Shown: positions 19,361 through 28,057, counted from the stretch's first letter. The stretch: DNA of 33,672 nucleotides from Chara braunii (GCA_003427395.1 BFEA01000136.1:205988-239659), one strand, 5' to 3'. Translations and numbers: made by a program. Notes: generated by a model from the letters alone, not told the origin.

Positions 19361-19890
19361 ACGTCCTACCCCCCATTTCTCCTCCATCTGACTCCCCATC
19401 TCGACCTCCCCACCCGATGCCCAACTCCGACTCCCTCCTGCCCATCCCAACATCCCAATAATCTAGTCACACCCCTCCCCCTCTCACACCCCTCCATCCA
19501 AGCCCCCTCCTTGATTACCCCCTCCTCTCCCCACCCGGCTTCTAACCCCGACTCCTCACTCCGACCCCTTCCCAATCCATCTCGCACAGCCCCACACCAG
19601 ATTCCGCCCCAACCACCGCTCCCCGACTCAAACCCCACCTCCTTACCCCGTCTTCCCCACATCCCAACTCCTCGCCCAAACTTTCCCTCCCCACCGTCAG
19701 CAGCCCTTCCCCCTCATCCCGCACAACATCCTATCCGACTCCCCCCCCACCCTCCACACTAGTCTCCCCACTCGAGCTCATAACCCCTGACCCCCGCCCC
19801 CCAAGCGCAATCGCATACACCCATTATTCTTCACCCCCCCCGCATTAATCCTACTCCCAGCACTTAATTATTCACCATATCATTCTCCCC
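19360..19890 (+). repeat. 530-bp C-rich, almost G-free low-complexity tract
   Basis: CCCC, CTCC, ACCCC and TCCC words dominate with very little G on the plus strand. The long open frame across it (Pro/Ser/His-rich) is a product of composition. Such strand asymmetry could favour triplex or R-loop formation, but this is only inferred. Confidence 0.8.
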
Positions 19891-19939
19891 CCACAAACAA
19901 ATTATATCAACCCCATACTCTCCTGATGTTACATGCAGC

Positions 19940-20246
19940 GCGTGCACACACGGGCCATTTGGCAGGCCCGACGGCCATTTTGCAGGCCCGACAGTGTTCA
20001 GGCCAAAAGCCTGAATTTCAGGCCGAAAGCCTGAAATCCAGGGCTTACAGGCCCCCTGTCGGTTCAGGCCAAAAGCCTGAAGTCCAGGGCCTATCCCTGG
20101 TCGTTTCAGACTAAAAATGGCAACAGCCTTTTTAGCCTGAAACGAAGGGCCATTTTCGGTCGTTCATCAGAACGATGAACGACCGGCCCTGAAACTCAGG
20201 CACCGAACCAGGGTTTCGGGAACAGACTATTAATAGTCTGTTTCCC
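19940..20246 (+). repeat. Cluster of short hairpins and direct repeats
   Basis: GGCCATTTTGCAGGCCCGAC is present next to a near-identical copy (19956-19992). Three TTCAGGC-CRAAA-GCCTGAA hairpins follow (about 19997, 20017 and 20062). A larger hairpin pairs CGTTTCAG and CTAAAAA with TTTTTAG and CTGAAACG (about 20102-20145). GGTCGTTCATC pairs with GATGAACGACC (about 20158-20184). A near-perfect palindrome is centred on CAGACTATTAATAGTCTG (20224-20241). At least six stem-loops thus lie within 300 bp. No gene overlaps them. Confidence 0.7.
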
Positions 20247-20394
20247 ACGCCAGCCTCAAGCAGGCTGCTGCACGCCAGCCCCTGGCACATTTCGGCATTG
20301 GCAAGAGCTGCCTCCTCAGCCTGACTGGCCTCCAGCAGTCAGGAGGCAGGCCGAGGTAGTACATAGGACTTCCCAGACACTTCCGAGGTAGGCA

Positions 20395-20690
20395 GTTGGC
20401 AGTAGTAGTCTTCAGGATTCGGGTGCAGCACTCTGGAGGGAGCGCTGCGTTGTAGTAGTTGTAGCGTTAGCTAGTAGTCTTCAGCGCTGGGCGCAGTAGA
20501 TACTTGTAGTCTCCAGCGCTGGGCTCCATAGCTAGGTAGTACTAGAGAGAGAGAGAGAGAGAGCTTGGTTGGAGGCCAGAGGTACCTACCTGCAGCGCCG
20601 TTGCTCCAGCTTCGTCTTCGAGGTACCTGCAGCACAGCGCCAACACCACAGGTTAGTATCTGGTTCGTAACAGAGAGAGAGAGAGAGTTT
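20395..20690 (+). repeat. Degenerate direct repeats with two short (GA)n tracts
   Basis: TAGTAGTCTTCAG/TTGTAGTCTCCAGCGCTGGG units recur at about 20405, 20477 and 20505, and GAGGTACCT.CCTGCAGC at about 20579 and 20620. (GA)n runs lie at 20543-20562 and 20672-20686. An ATG at 20763 opens a 36-codon frame (MREEIQSLVTFDPDSTFEGS) with no recognised product. The rest up to 21100 is unassigned. Confidence 0.55.
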
Positions 20691-21099
20691 TCCTTCTTCT
20701 TCTTCTCAGTCCACCATCTCTTCTCTCCCTCTCACTTCTGACTTCAGTGCATCTGCAGACTATGAGAGAAGAGATACAGAGCTTGGTGACATTTGATCCA
20801 GACTCGACTTTCGAGGGTTCAGACATGGCAACGAGGGACTATTTGGGATTGGTGACCAAGACTTGGTGTTAACGACATTCCCATCTTCTTCCCTCCTTTC
20901 GTTTGATCCTTATCTCTTCGTCTTTGTATGTCTAGACCTGGCGCTTTCTTCCTGTGTGCAGCGCCAGACTCCTTCACACTTTGTGATGGATACAATGCAT
21001 GTTTAGTCTGAGTTCAAACCTTGAATATTTCTAGTTAGAGGTACTCTAGCATTCTGCTTCGTTACTAAGAATGGAGAGGCCTCGACAGGACTACGTTTT

Positions 21100-22030
21100 C
21101 TAGAGGAAGCTGTTATAAAAACCACCATTGGGTTGGAGGAGGCCAGAGTTTGGGAAAAACAAGGTCCGAAGAGACCCGAGTGCTCTCTGTTCCTGCCCAA
21201 GAACGAACGACCGCCAGTGGAGCCCTTTTTGTATGGTTGGAAAGTGGAGGTTCAGGAGAGCAAGGCGGTGCCTATCCTTCTCTATAAAACAAGGGTAGGT
21301 GTTCTCCTCGAGCAGGAGAAAGTGGTAAAGAAACCAATAGTGACAGCCAGGAAAAGGTTGGTTGGAATTCATAATTCCACAGTTGACAATAAAGACCTAT
21401 CCAAACTTTGGAAGGCTCTGAAAAAGACTCCATCGCAGAAACAGGCGGCCCTCCAGTGGCTGCAATCGCTCCAGATCATTGCATCTGCCATGTGGTTAAA
21501 CTCTAAAGGCATGGACCTACCATCCACCTGCACTCCGTGTGAGTGGGGATGAGAAAATGCAGCTCACATATGGCTCTACTGTTCTTTATCGGACAAGATC
21601 TGGGAATGGTGGAAAGACAAATGGAAACCTTTCTCTGCATCCGCTTCAGAACGGGGAGTGGACTTCATCCTCCACGCGAAGCTCCCAGACGACAGTAACT
21701 ACGCATCAGGGGAGGGGTATGTTGCTCTGACATGCCGAGGAATCATCTTTGAAGGGATCTGGTCTGTAGGAAATGCGAAGGTCTTTCGAAGGGAAGTAAT
21801 CCCAATGCAACAAACTTTTAATCAGATTAAGCAGGCTATTAGACAGGTGGTGTTTGCGGATTGGAAATCAAAGGGCACGCTTTGGGTGTCCAGGACATGG
21901 GCAAAAAATGATTATTTTGCAGTTGTCTCAATCAGATGGGAAACTGAAGTATGCTCAGTGGTTGTTATAGGGAGAGGAGTAGCCAGCAGAGGGGCTGCAT
22001 TAGGCCCTAGAGTAAGGCTAGGAAAGTAGT
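21100..22030 (+). pseudogene. LINE C-terminal coding fragment, single in-frame stop
   Basis: One frame reads through 21133-22029 except for a TGA at 21550-21552. It includes LQWLQSLQIIASAMWLNSKG, then CTPCEWG(stop)ENAAHIWLYC...IWEWW, the zf-RVT-like Cys/His motif, and about 150 further residues. The homologous segment at 18.5-18.9 kb has the same WLQS...WLN..GM...C..C order. It is 5'-truncated with no RT core. Having only one disruption over 300 codons suggests a relatively recent insertion. The 3' UTR follows to 22587. Confidence 0.8.
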
Positions 22031-22587
22031 TGTCGCCTAGGAGTGTAGACAACCTTTGGTTTGAATGGGAGAGTCTGAGTTCGGCTGGTAGATGAAATCT
22101 CAGCTTTATAAGCTGGCGGCCCTTCAAGCTCCCCCCCTTCAAGCAAGCTCTCGCTATAGAGAGCTCCTACAAAGTTTAAATTTAGGCCGGTTCTGGGCCT
22201 TGGTTTCGAAAGTCTAAATTTGACGAATGATTGATGAAGTATACAGGAGGCCTGCAGGAGAGCCAATGGTCTTCAGGGTGTATTTGACTCCGTAAGGCCT
22301 ACCTCAAAGTTGCAGCAATTACTATGAGATTCCATCAGAAAAGCTCACCTTTTTACTCTGTGCTTTAATGTGCTACTTTTTGGAAAGTACTTATATCTGG
22401 GACAATGGACCCGGTTTCCAGCAGATAGATTGGATAAATAGAACAGTTAGTTTGGTTGTCGAGCTTGGCTCGTAAGCGAAACTGGCTGAGGCTGCCAGGA
22501 TAACTCCGTGTTGAATTGTGAGGTCCCCGGCCTCGTCCCAAAGTTATTGCAATAAAATTTAATCTACTTTCCAAAAAAAAAAAAAAA
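22031..22587 (+). mobile_element. 3' UTR and poly(A) tail of the 21-kb LINE
   Basis: About 540 bp follow the stop. They contain GGACCCGGTTTCCAGC (about 22405-22422), an ATAGATTGGA word like that of the short retroposons, CTCCGTGTTGAATTGTGAGG with TCCCCGGCCTCG (22504-22535), and an AATAAAATTT signal. The tail is A15 (22573-22587). This full copy links the solo tails at 16.4-17.0 and 17.5 kb to a LINE. GGAAAGTA after a T-run (22377-22389) is complementary to TACTTTCC plus A-run (22565-22577). Confidence 0.75.
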
Positions 22588-22699
22588 GGTTGCCCGTGAA
22601 AACGGGCGCCTGCAACAACCTTTGGGGATCTTATGTCCCCTCAGTTCCTTTTGTGCCACTTCGCGCCTCGGTTATAGTCTTAGTTTTTTTGTTTTTTTT

Positions 22700-22860
22700 T
22701 TCTAGTTCCCGTTGGCTTATGCCGACGGTCTTGTCACGTCCGTGGGCTCACCCACGAACTGTTGAAATACAGACCTTGGTTCGATCCCCCAGAGGGCTCA
22801 AAAGTTTTTATTTTATTTATTTATTAAAATTATTATTATTATTATTATTTTTTCGATTTA
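22700..22860 (+). mobile_element. tRNA-derived SINE, copy 2, with AT-rich tail
   Basis: A canonical B box GGTTCGATCCC lies at 22778-22788 and an A-box-like TGGCTTATGCCG at 22713-22724. The intervening CACCCACGAACTGTTGAAAT and ACAGACC match the element at 1.82 kb. The 3' end is TTTATTTATTTATTAAAATT followed by (ATT)n, typical of SINE tails. No cloverleaf forms, so it is not a tRNA gene. Confidence 0.6.
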
Positions 22861-23268
22861 TGCGTGCCATCCTTGCACACGGTGAATTCCCTATTGGCGC
22901 GATTGTTTTCAGTCGTGCGATCTCGCAGATCGCGCGGCCGGAATCAGCCGTGTCGGATCCCTCCCCCACAGCTGCTCCAAAGGGAAGGAGCCAGCCCAGT
23001 GGGGATTATTGGCTTCGATCCCTGCATCTGCGGGATGTCAGGCTGGTACGCTTCCAACTGGGCTCATATTTCACATCGATATAGGAGCAACCCTCGCATA
23101 TGAAGGGCTGAAATGCCCAGTAGGCAATCCGCCTGTGGCCTAGCACGCCTTACCTCTGGCTTGTTTCCCGTCCAAATTGGTCCAATGGCCGCACGGCCAC
23201 GGCTAGACGGTCACCCAACCGGGTAGGCCACAGCGCCGGTTTCCCGGCCCTCGGCGCGGAATCAAACC

Positions 23269-23426
23269 CCGCGGGCCCAACAATAAATAAATGAATAGAA
23301 GGTAAGCGCTCCATTTCTCACGTGCCGCGTCCCCATACCTGTCTCTTATACACATCCCGCGGGCCCAACAATAAATAAATGAATAGAAGGTAAGCGCTCC
23401 ATTTCTCACGTGCCGCGTCCCCATAC
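23269..23426. other. Assembly artefact: Tn5 mosaic end flanked by identical 70-bp copies
   Basis: The 18-mer CTGTCTCTTATACACATC (23339-23356) equals the reverse complement of the Tn5/Nextera mosaic end without its last base. It is bracketed by two identical 70-bp copies (23269-23338 and 23357-23426, starting CCGCGGGCCC and ending CGTCCCCATAC). This is the signature of untrimmed library adapter joined during assembly. The minus-strand frame here spells GMCIRDRY, a typical translated-adapter peptide. The true genome probably lacks 88 bp here. Confidence 0.93.
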
Positions 23427-23429
23427 TCG

Positions 23430-23715
23430 GCGCGACCATTCTTCTACGCTTACTTAGGCCATGAATCGCGCGGCTGCTAGTCATTATTTTAGTAGGATAG
23501 GTCTGATTTTAGTATTTCAACACCCGCACGCCCCTGCGGCTTCAACAAAAATGAAACAAAGTCGCTTACTGCCGTCACTCTCGGATGCCACAAGTGTCCA
23601 GACTGAAGTTCAAAAACTTTCAATCTTTCGGCCATAGGTTAGTCTGAATGAACTTCTGGCAAACATCAGTCTCATCAAGTCCTTCAACTCAACGAAAGAG
23701 TCAGACAGCGTCCGG
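23430..23715. other. No recognised gene
   Basis: Unique-looking sequence between the adapter artefact and the minus-strand coding fragments. No RNA gene, repeat or coding region is recognised. Confidence 0.4.
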
Positions 23716-23718
23716 TGT

Positions 23719-24056
23719 TTAAAATCCCTGGCAAATATCCTTGCCAGGGTATTTGCCCCGACAACGATCCCTATCACGCTTCTCCAACAACTCTCTCAAA
23801 CGTGCCTCCTTCGAAATACGAGCCTCCAACTCAGTAATGGATCCGTGATGTCGTTGGCCCTCAAGTACCGGCACACTGTCATCATAGGAGGTGTAAACCC
23901 TGCCGTCAGAACGTGCAATTGCGAGCACCAATTCCCTGCCCCAAAACCTCCTCTCTCCAAGAATGTGAAAGGTCGGTCCAATACTAGGTACGCTCCTGTG
24001 CTTCTCCGTCAACCGTGCCTCCCGAGCCACAAAATCTGTCCTGACACGACCATCGA
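23719..24056 (-). CDS. Coding-like fragment, uncharacterised
   Basis: The minus-strand frame gives FVAREARLTEKHRSVPSIG, then RRFWGRELVLAIARSDGRVY, and a helical charged end (ITELEARISKEARLRELLEK, a likely coiled coil). No family is recognised. It follows other minus-strand coding-like pieces up to 26.06 kb, so it may be the 3' part of a multi-exon or decayed gene. The stop is at 23719. Confidence 0.35.
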
Positions 24057-24476
24057 CCCGTCACATAGTGGACCAAGGACAGTGTTGCGACTGTTGTCTC
24101 TCCTGTCGTAACGACGACGGCAATGACATGTGGGCTCTGCGGGAAAGAGTACCTCATATCGAGGGCGGTGCTGCGGTGTGCAACGCCGATGGACGCAGCC
24201 TCAGGCAGGGGCGATGCCCTCCTTAGGGTGTGATCGTGAGCACCCCAAACCCCCACTCAAAGGAGATCCTGAATACCAGAGGTTTAAATGTGTTTAGGGT
24301 GGAGGCGATGACGCTCCAACACCGTAACGTCCTGAGCACCCCCTGTGAGTGACATTCATCGGATTCGTCACTAACATACGCTCTAAGTCATCGGGGTCCG
24401 GTGTGATCCGCCCCTCCTCCATACGTGTTCACCATCCTCCTGCACCCCCCTCCTGACCACCCCCTCGACGGCATCC

Positions 24477-24980
24477 TCATCTACTGCGGCCATGTGCTGC
24501 CTCCTGTGAAGGATCCTGAAGTACGAACGCCAACAACATATCGCATGTCCCCTCAGAGATCTCTGGAGATGAGGGATACTCACCCCCCTCCGGAAAACAG
24601 ATAGGAGATCCGCCTACATCGCTACTCTCCAGTGGGGGACGAGATCCCCCAAAATGTACCCCAATATCAACCTGCACATCCTTTCCATCATGTGCTCCTT
24701 CCCCGCCTAAATCGCCCTCCATGTCAATCTCATCCTCACTTGCTCCCCGAGTCGCCTCAACCGTGTCCGCTTTACAAAGTCGGACTACGATGTTATCCAT
24801 AACCTGGTCCCCGTACTGAGATGCACCAGATCCACCTCCCGCCTCAGAATCCCCACTCACCGCACAAGAGCCGTTATCAATGCCCACGGGAGCCACGTGT
24901 ACGTCGACAGACCAGCACCGATGGTATCCAAATCTCTTATCCGCTACTGATCCGCCATATAAGCCTCCCTGCCTTCCCAC
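24477..24980 (-). CDS. Acidic low-complexity open frame, uncharacterised
   Basis: A 167-codon frame is rich in Gly, Asp, Glu and Ser (for example EDEIDMEGDLGGEGAHDG). No domain is recognised. It partly overlaps, in another frame, the end of the helical segment coded just upstream, so a splice junction or frameshift probably lies near 24960. It may be one exon of the 23.7-26.1 kb unit. Confidence 0.3.
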   Translation of the reverse strand: MGRQGGLYGGSVADKRFGYHRCWSVDVHVAPVGIDNGSCAVSGDSEAGGGSGASQYGDQVMDNIVVRLCKADTVEATRGASEDEIDMEGDLGGEGAHDGKDVQVDIGVHFGGSRPPLESSDVGGSPICFPEGGEYPSSPEISEGTCDMLLAFVLQDPSQEAAHGRSR

Positions 24981-25627
24981 TCCCTTTGTAGTTGCTCTAG
25001 GCGCTGCTCCTTCTCTCGATCCATACGGGTGTGGCGCTCCTCTGTCGTCTCCTCTCTCTCTCCCTCGACGAGGTGGTAGTCTACGTCATCCCCCACTCTC
25101 CCTCGATCGTGAGGTGGACCATGAATGTTGCTGCCTAGAGGCCCCCCTCCGTCGAATGCTCGCCGCCAACTGCTTCGGGTGTCGGGGTGTGCTCGCTTGA
25201 CATCTATCCCTCACGCAGGATGTCGTCGAGGTGGAGGAGGGCGTGCGTGTGTGCTGCTCCGACTCTGTAGCCTTATTGATCGTCTTAGTGTCTGAGACAT
25301 GTGGGTGTAGTGCTCCTCTGTCATCTCCTCTCTCTCTACCTCGATGAGGTGGTAGTCTACGTCATCGCCCACTCTCCCTCGGTCGTGAGGTGGCCCACGA
25401 ATGTCGCTGCCTGGAGGCCCGCTTCCATGCTGTGCAAGTCGCCCGTGAACAGGTCCGTTGAATGTGCGCCGCAAACTGCTCCGGGTGTCGGGGTGTGCTG
25501 GCTTGACATTTGTCCCTCGCTCAGGATCTCGTCGAGGTGCTCGTAGCCCTCCGGAGGAGGGCGTGCACATGTGCTGCTCTGATTGTGTAGCCTCACTGAT
25601 CGATTGAGTGTCTGAGACTCCGCTCAT
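24950..25627 (-). CDS. Charged coding-like region with an internal 276-bp duplication
   Basis: On the minus strand GRVGDDVDYHLIEVEREEMT (25211-25627 frame) is repeated as GRVGDDVDYHLVEGEREETT and continues into a coiled-coil-like REKEQRLEQLQREWEGREAY (to about 24955). At DNA level GCTCCTCTGTC starts both units (25036 and 25312, period 276 bp, 92 codons). Similarity spans about 25036-25620. The in-frame period and preferential conservation of charged residues suggest a translated duplication. Stops between pieces imply introns or decay. Confidence 0.35.
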
Positions 25628-25849
25628 GAAACACGCTTTGTATGTACACGAGGATCCTACAAATGCCTGTCCCCAGTGTCCTCGTCCAAGCTATCACTAT
25701 CCACTTCATAAACCCCCTCTGCAATGCGCACCACAGTCAACAGCGGTCCCGCGCTCACTCTTGTCTCGCCGTGTGGCACTAGCCTCTCCCCTGCGTCCGC
25801 CTATATCACTCGTCTGTCTGGACCTGTCGGACCCTTCACCGTATGTGTA

Positions 25850-26056
25850 CTAGAGTCTCTCAACAATCTTATCTACACTTGCCCTCAAATCGTCGGGGTC
25901 TTTCCGATCGTCGTCATGAGATGCGCCTTCTTGTGCCCTCGACGCCTTCTCCGTCTTTGCCGGTGGAGGAGGCACGTACTCGTTGTCAAGGATGACTGTG
26001 GCTCTCAACCTGAAAACCTTAGCCACCGGTACAGGGCAACAAGAGTCCTCCTGCAA
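25850..26056 (-). CDS. Coding-like fragment, uncharacterised
   Basis: The 68-codon frame (MQEDSCCPVPVAKVFRLRAT, then charged KTEKASRAQEGASHDDDRKD) lies upstream of, and in the same orientation as, the pieces above. It could be an early exon of the same unit. Nothing in it is recognisable. Confidence 0.25.
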   Translation of the reverse strand: MQEDSCCPVPVAKVFRLRATVILDNEYVPPPPAKTEKASRAQEGASHDDDRKDPDDLRASVDKIVERL

Positions 26057-26365
26057 GAAGCGACAAATCTGCCTGCTCCACTCATCTGACCTGGGGACTA
26101 GCTCCCCATATCTTGGGCCGACGCTATGAATCCCCCGTGGTCGCGGTCACCGCGCGCACAACCGCGGCCCGCGGCCGTGGCCTCGAGCTCACGGTCATGA
26201 CTGCGGCGGTCGCGATCTGCCGCGGCCCGCCACGGCCGAGGGGAGAGTGGGTCGGGGGTGGGGGTTTCGGAACCCCGACCCTACCCCCTCGAACAAAAAA
26301 AAGTAAAAAAAATATAATTAAGGGGGTGGTTTTTGGTGTGTGAAAAAAAAATAAAAATAAAAAAA

Positions 26366-26411
26366 TTGATTGATTGTTTTTTTTTTTGATTGATTGATTG
26401 ATTGATGGATG

Positions 26412-26470
<59 letters not shown>

Positions 26471-26509
26471 GGGGGAGGGGTCCTCCCTCCCCGCCCCCCG
26501 GCACACGCA

Positions 26510-26584
<75 letters not shown>

Positions 26585-26593
26585 GCGCGCGCA
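26366..26593 (+). repeat. (TTGA)n tract, then (CA)n-(CG)n compound microsatellite
   Basis: TTGA tetramers occupy about 26366-26377 and 26388-26468. About 30 CA dinucleotides (26511-26570) then pass directly into about 11 CG dinucleotides (26571-26592). Alternating purine-pyrimidine DNA of this length, especially (CG)n, is prone to Z-DNA. All frames across it are artefacts. Confidence 0.95.
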
Positions 26594-26804
26594 ATCAGCT
26601 TTATGTCTGTCGGTCGTTCGTATGTTGTCTGTCCTCCCCCTGATTTTTTCTAAGTATTTATTTTCTATGCCCAACTGAGCACCCTTAAGTAGTGCCAAAC
26701 AGTCGGTGGTTCCTCGTTTGGAGTGCCTACTGCACTTTTAAGGGGGCCGCTCGGTTCGGGTTGTCTGTGTTGCCTATAGGTGATGACAAATGTTCGTGGA
26801 GTGG

Positions 26805-26862
26805 CTCCTTGGCTCAGTGGGTGGTGGGAACCAACAGTTTGTGGGATTCAATCATGATGTGA
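26805..26862 (+). mobile_element. Possible tRNA-like SINE head
   Basis: TGGCTCAGTGG (26813-26823) is a good A box and GGGATTCAATC (26842-26852) a tolerable B box at suitable spacing. No tRNA fold is possible. The downstream sequence to 27.26 kb is T/G-rich and quasi-repetitive, with recurring TTGCCTTG, TTGTGCTTC and GGTTGCCG words. That explains the hydrophobic Cys-rich frames there. Confidence 0.4.
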
Positions 26863-27418
26863 GTAGGTCATGTGCTGCTTTGCTCCGTGTTGGATGTGTG
26901 GACTACCTCGTCTGCGCTCTGTCGGTGCCTTGTTGCCTGTCCCCCTGGTGTCGCATGCGGTTCTCTACATATTGTTGTGTTCGCTGTGCGGTATGACTGT
27001 GTTGTTGGTGTTGCCTTGCGCTTCGCTGCTCCATTGTCGTGCTTCTCATCCGCTGGCCGTGCCTTACGTGTTTGTCGCTGGTGGGCCGTGTGGTTTGGTT
27101 GCCCTGTTGCTAGTGCCTTGTGCTCTGCTCCACGGTTGCCGAGCTACTGGTCTGCTCACCCTGTCGTCCCCTGCAGTGTTGTTGCCTTGGTTGTGTTGTC
27201 TTGTGCTTCACTATATGGTTGCCGCGCTGCAAGCCCTGCGTACAATGTCATTCCTTGCAGTCGTTTTTAGCGTTGTGCAACCGTGTTGCCTCTACTGTGT
27301 TGCATGGTGCTCCACAGGGTTGTTGCCCGTTGCTTTCAAGTTGTTCCGCTTGGAGACAGTCTGCCTTCAACAAGGGTCAGAGGGTTCATGACCCAAACCA
27401 TCGAATACAGTGATTCCA

Positions 27419-27475
27419 GAGATTGTAGGGGGTTAACCTCTTGATGAGTCGGTGCAACTCCGACGAAACAATCTT
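27419..27475 (+). ncRNA. Hammerhead-ribozyme-like motif (type III layout), one core deviation
   Basis: The order fits a hammerhead entered through stem III. AGATTGT (27420-27426) pairs with ACAATCT (27468-27474). The cleavage triplet would be GTA (27425-27427). Stem I is GGGG...CCTC (about 27428-27440). The core TGATGA (27442-27447) is followed by stem II, GTCGG...CCGAC (27448-27452 and 27460-27464, 5 bp, 7-nt loop), and then GAAA (27465-27468). Core position C3 appears as U (27441), or a U is inserted after C. That would weaken or abolish cleavage. The remaining conserved core bases are present. Confidence 0.6.
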
Positions 27476-27585
27476 GTTATCATCAATTTTTATTTTTTTT
27501 TGGTCTTCCGTTTTTTTTTCTAGGTTACCAATGGTCTGGAGACCGGACGTCTCCCCCGGATGTCTCCCCCATACGTTTGGTACCG

Positions 27586-27618
27586 CCGTTGTCCGGATTT
27601 TCCGGACGACGGCTTTTT
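27586..27618 (+). terminator. GC-rich hairpin followed by T5
   Basis: CCGTTGTCCGGA pairs with TCCGGACGACGG (12 bp, one G-U, 3-nt loop) and is followed within two bases by TTTTT. In eukaryotes T-runs terminate Pol III. It lies about 110 bp downstream of the hammerhead-like motif and uses the TCCGGAC words of the CCGGAC retroposon family, so it may simply be a retroposon fragment. Confidence 0.35.
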
Positions 27619-27886
27619 GACACTAAATAATAAAATAAAAAATAAATAAAAAAATGACAGTGTTGCGCATGCCCTAGAGACCGCACACAAAAAAATTCAT
27701 ATTTTTTCTGAGCATTTGGTTATAGGGTGGTATTTGGGGTGGGGGGGGGGGTACGCAAGGTTTTGGTGGGGATAGGAGGGGTATCGGTGGGGATTACATT
27801 CTTTGAAGATTTTTATTGTTTATTCTACTTACCCAAATAAGCCAAAAATTTGGTGGCATACACCTTATGCAAGGTGAAAGCCACAC

Positions 27887-27888
<2 letters not shown>

Positions 27889-27930
<42 letters not shown>

Positions 27931-28030
27931 GGTAAGTCGGATATACCCTGTCCGGTCCAACGTCCGACCAGACGTCCGGTTGGACATCCCGGACGGTCAA
28001 GGGGGTCCCAAACGTCCGGCCTAGCCGAAA
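27889..28030 (-). mobile_element. CCGGAC-rich poly(A) retroposon, copy 2
   Basis: On the minus strand a body rich in CCGGACGT, GTCCGGGATG and GACCGGACAGG words ends in a pure A40 tail (T40 at 27889-27928 on the plus strand). Copy 1 lies at 13.05 kb. The long intact tail suggests a recent insertion. No coding capacity or Pol III boxes are evident, and no clear target-site duplication was found. Confidence 0.6.
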
Positions 28031-28057
28031 AAAACAAAAGAGAAGAGCACCACCACT

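Noticed and set aside
19259-19762. 167-codon Pro/Ser-rich frame
   Set aside because: It is a translation of a C-rich, nearly G-free tract in which stop codons are rare by composition; no motif or start context supports it.
23201-23290. GC-rich segment with GGTTTGATTCC on the minus strand as a tRNA or SINE
   Set aside because: The B-box-like word precedes any A-box-like word in that orientation, so the promoter order is wrong and no cloverleaf forms.
26870-27391. 173-codon hydrophobic, Cys-rich frame resembling a membrane protein
   Set aside because: The DNA is quasi-repetitive (TTGCCTTG, TTGTGCTTC, GGTTGCCG words) and T/G-rich, which yields Leu/Cys/Val in all three plus frames. The apparent membrane segments are compositional.
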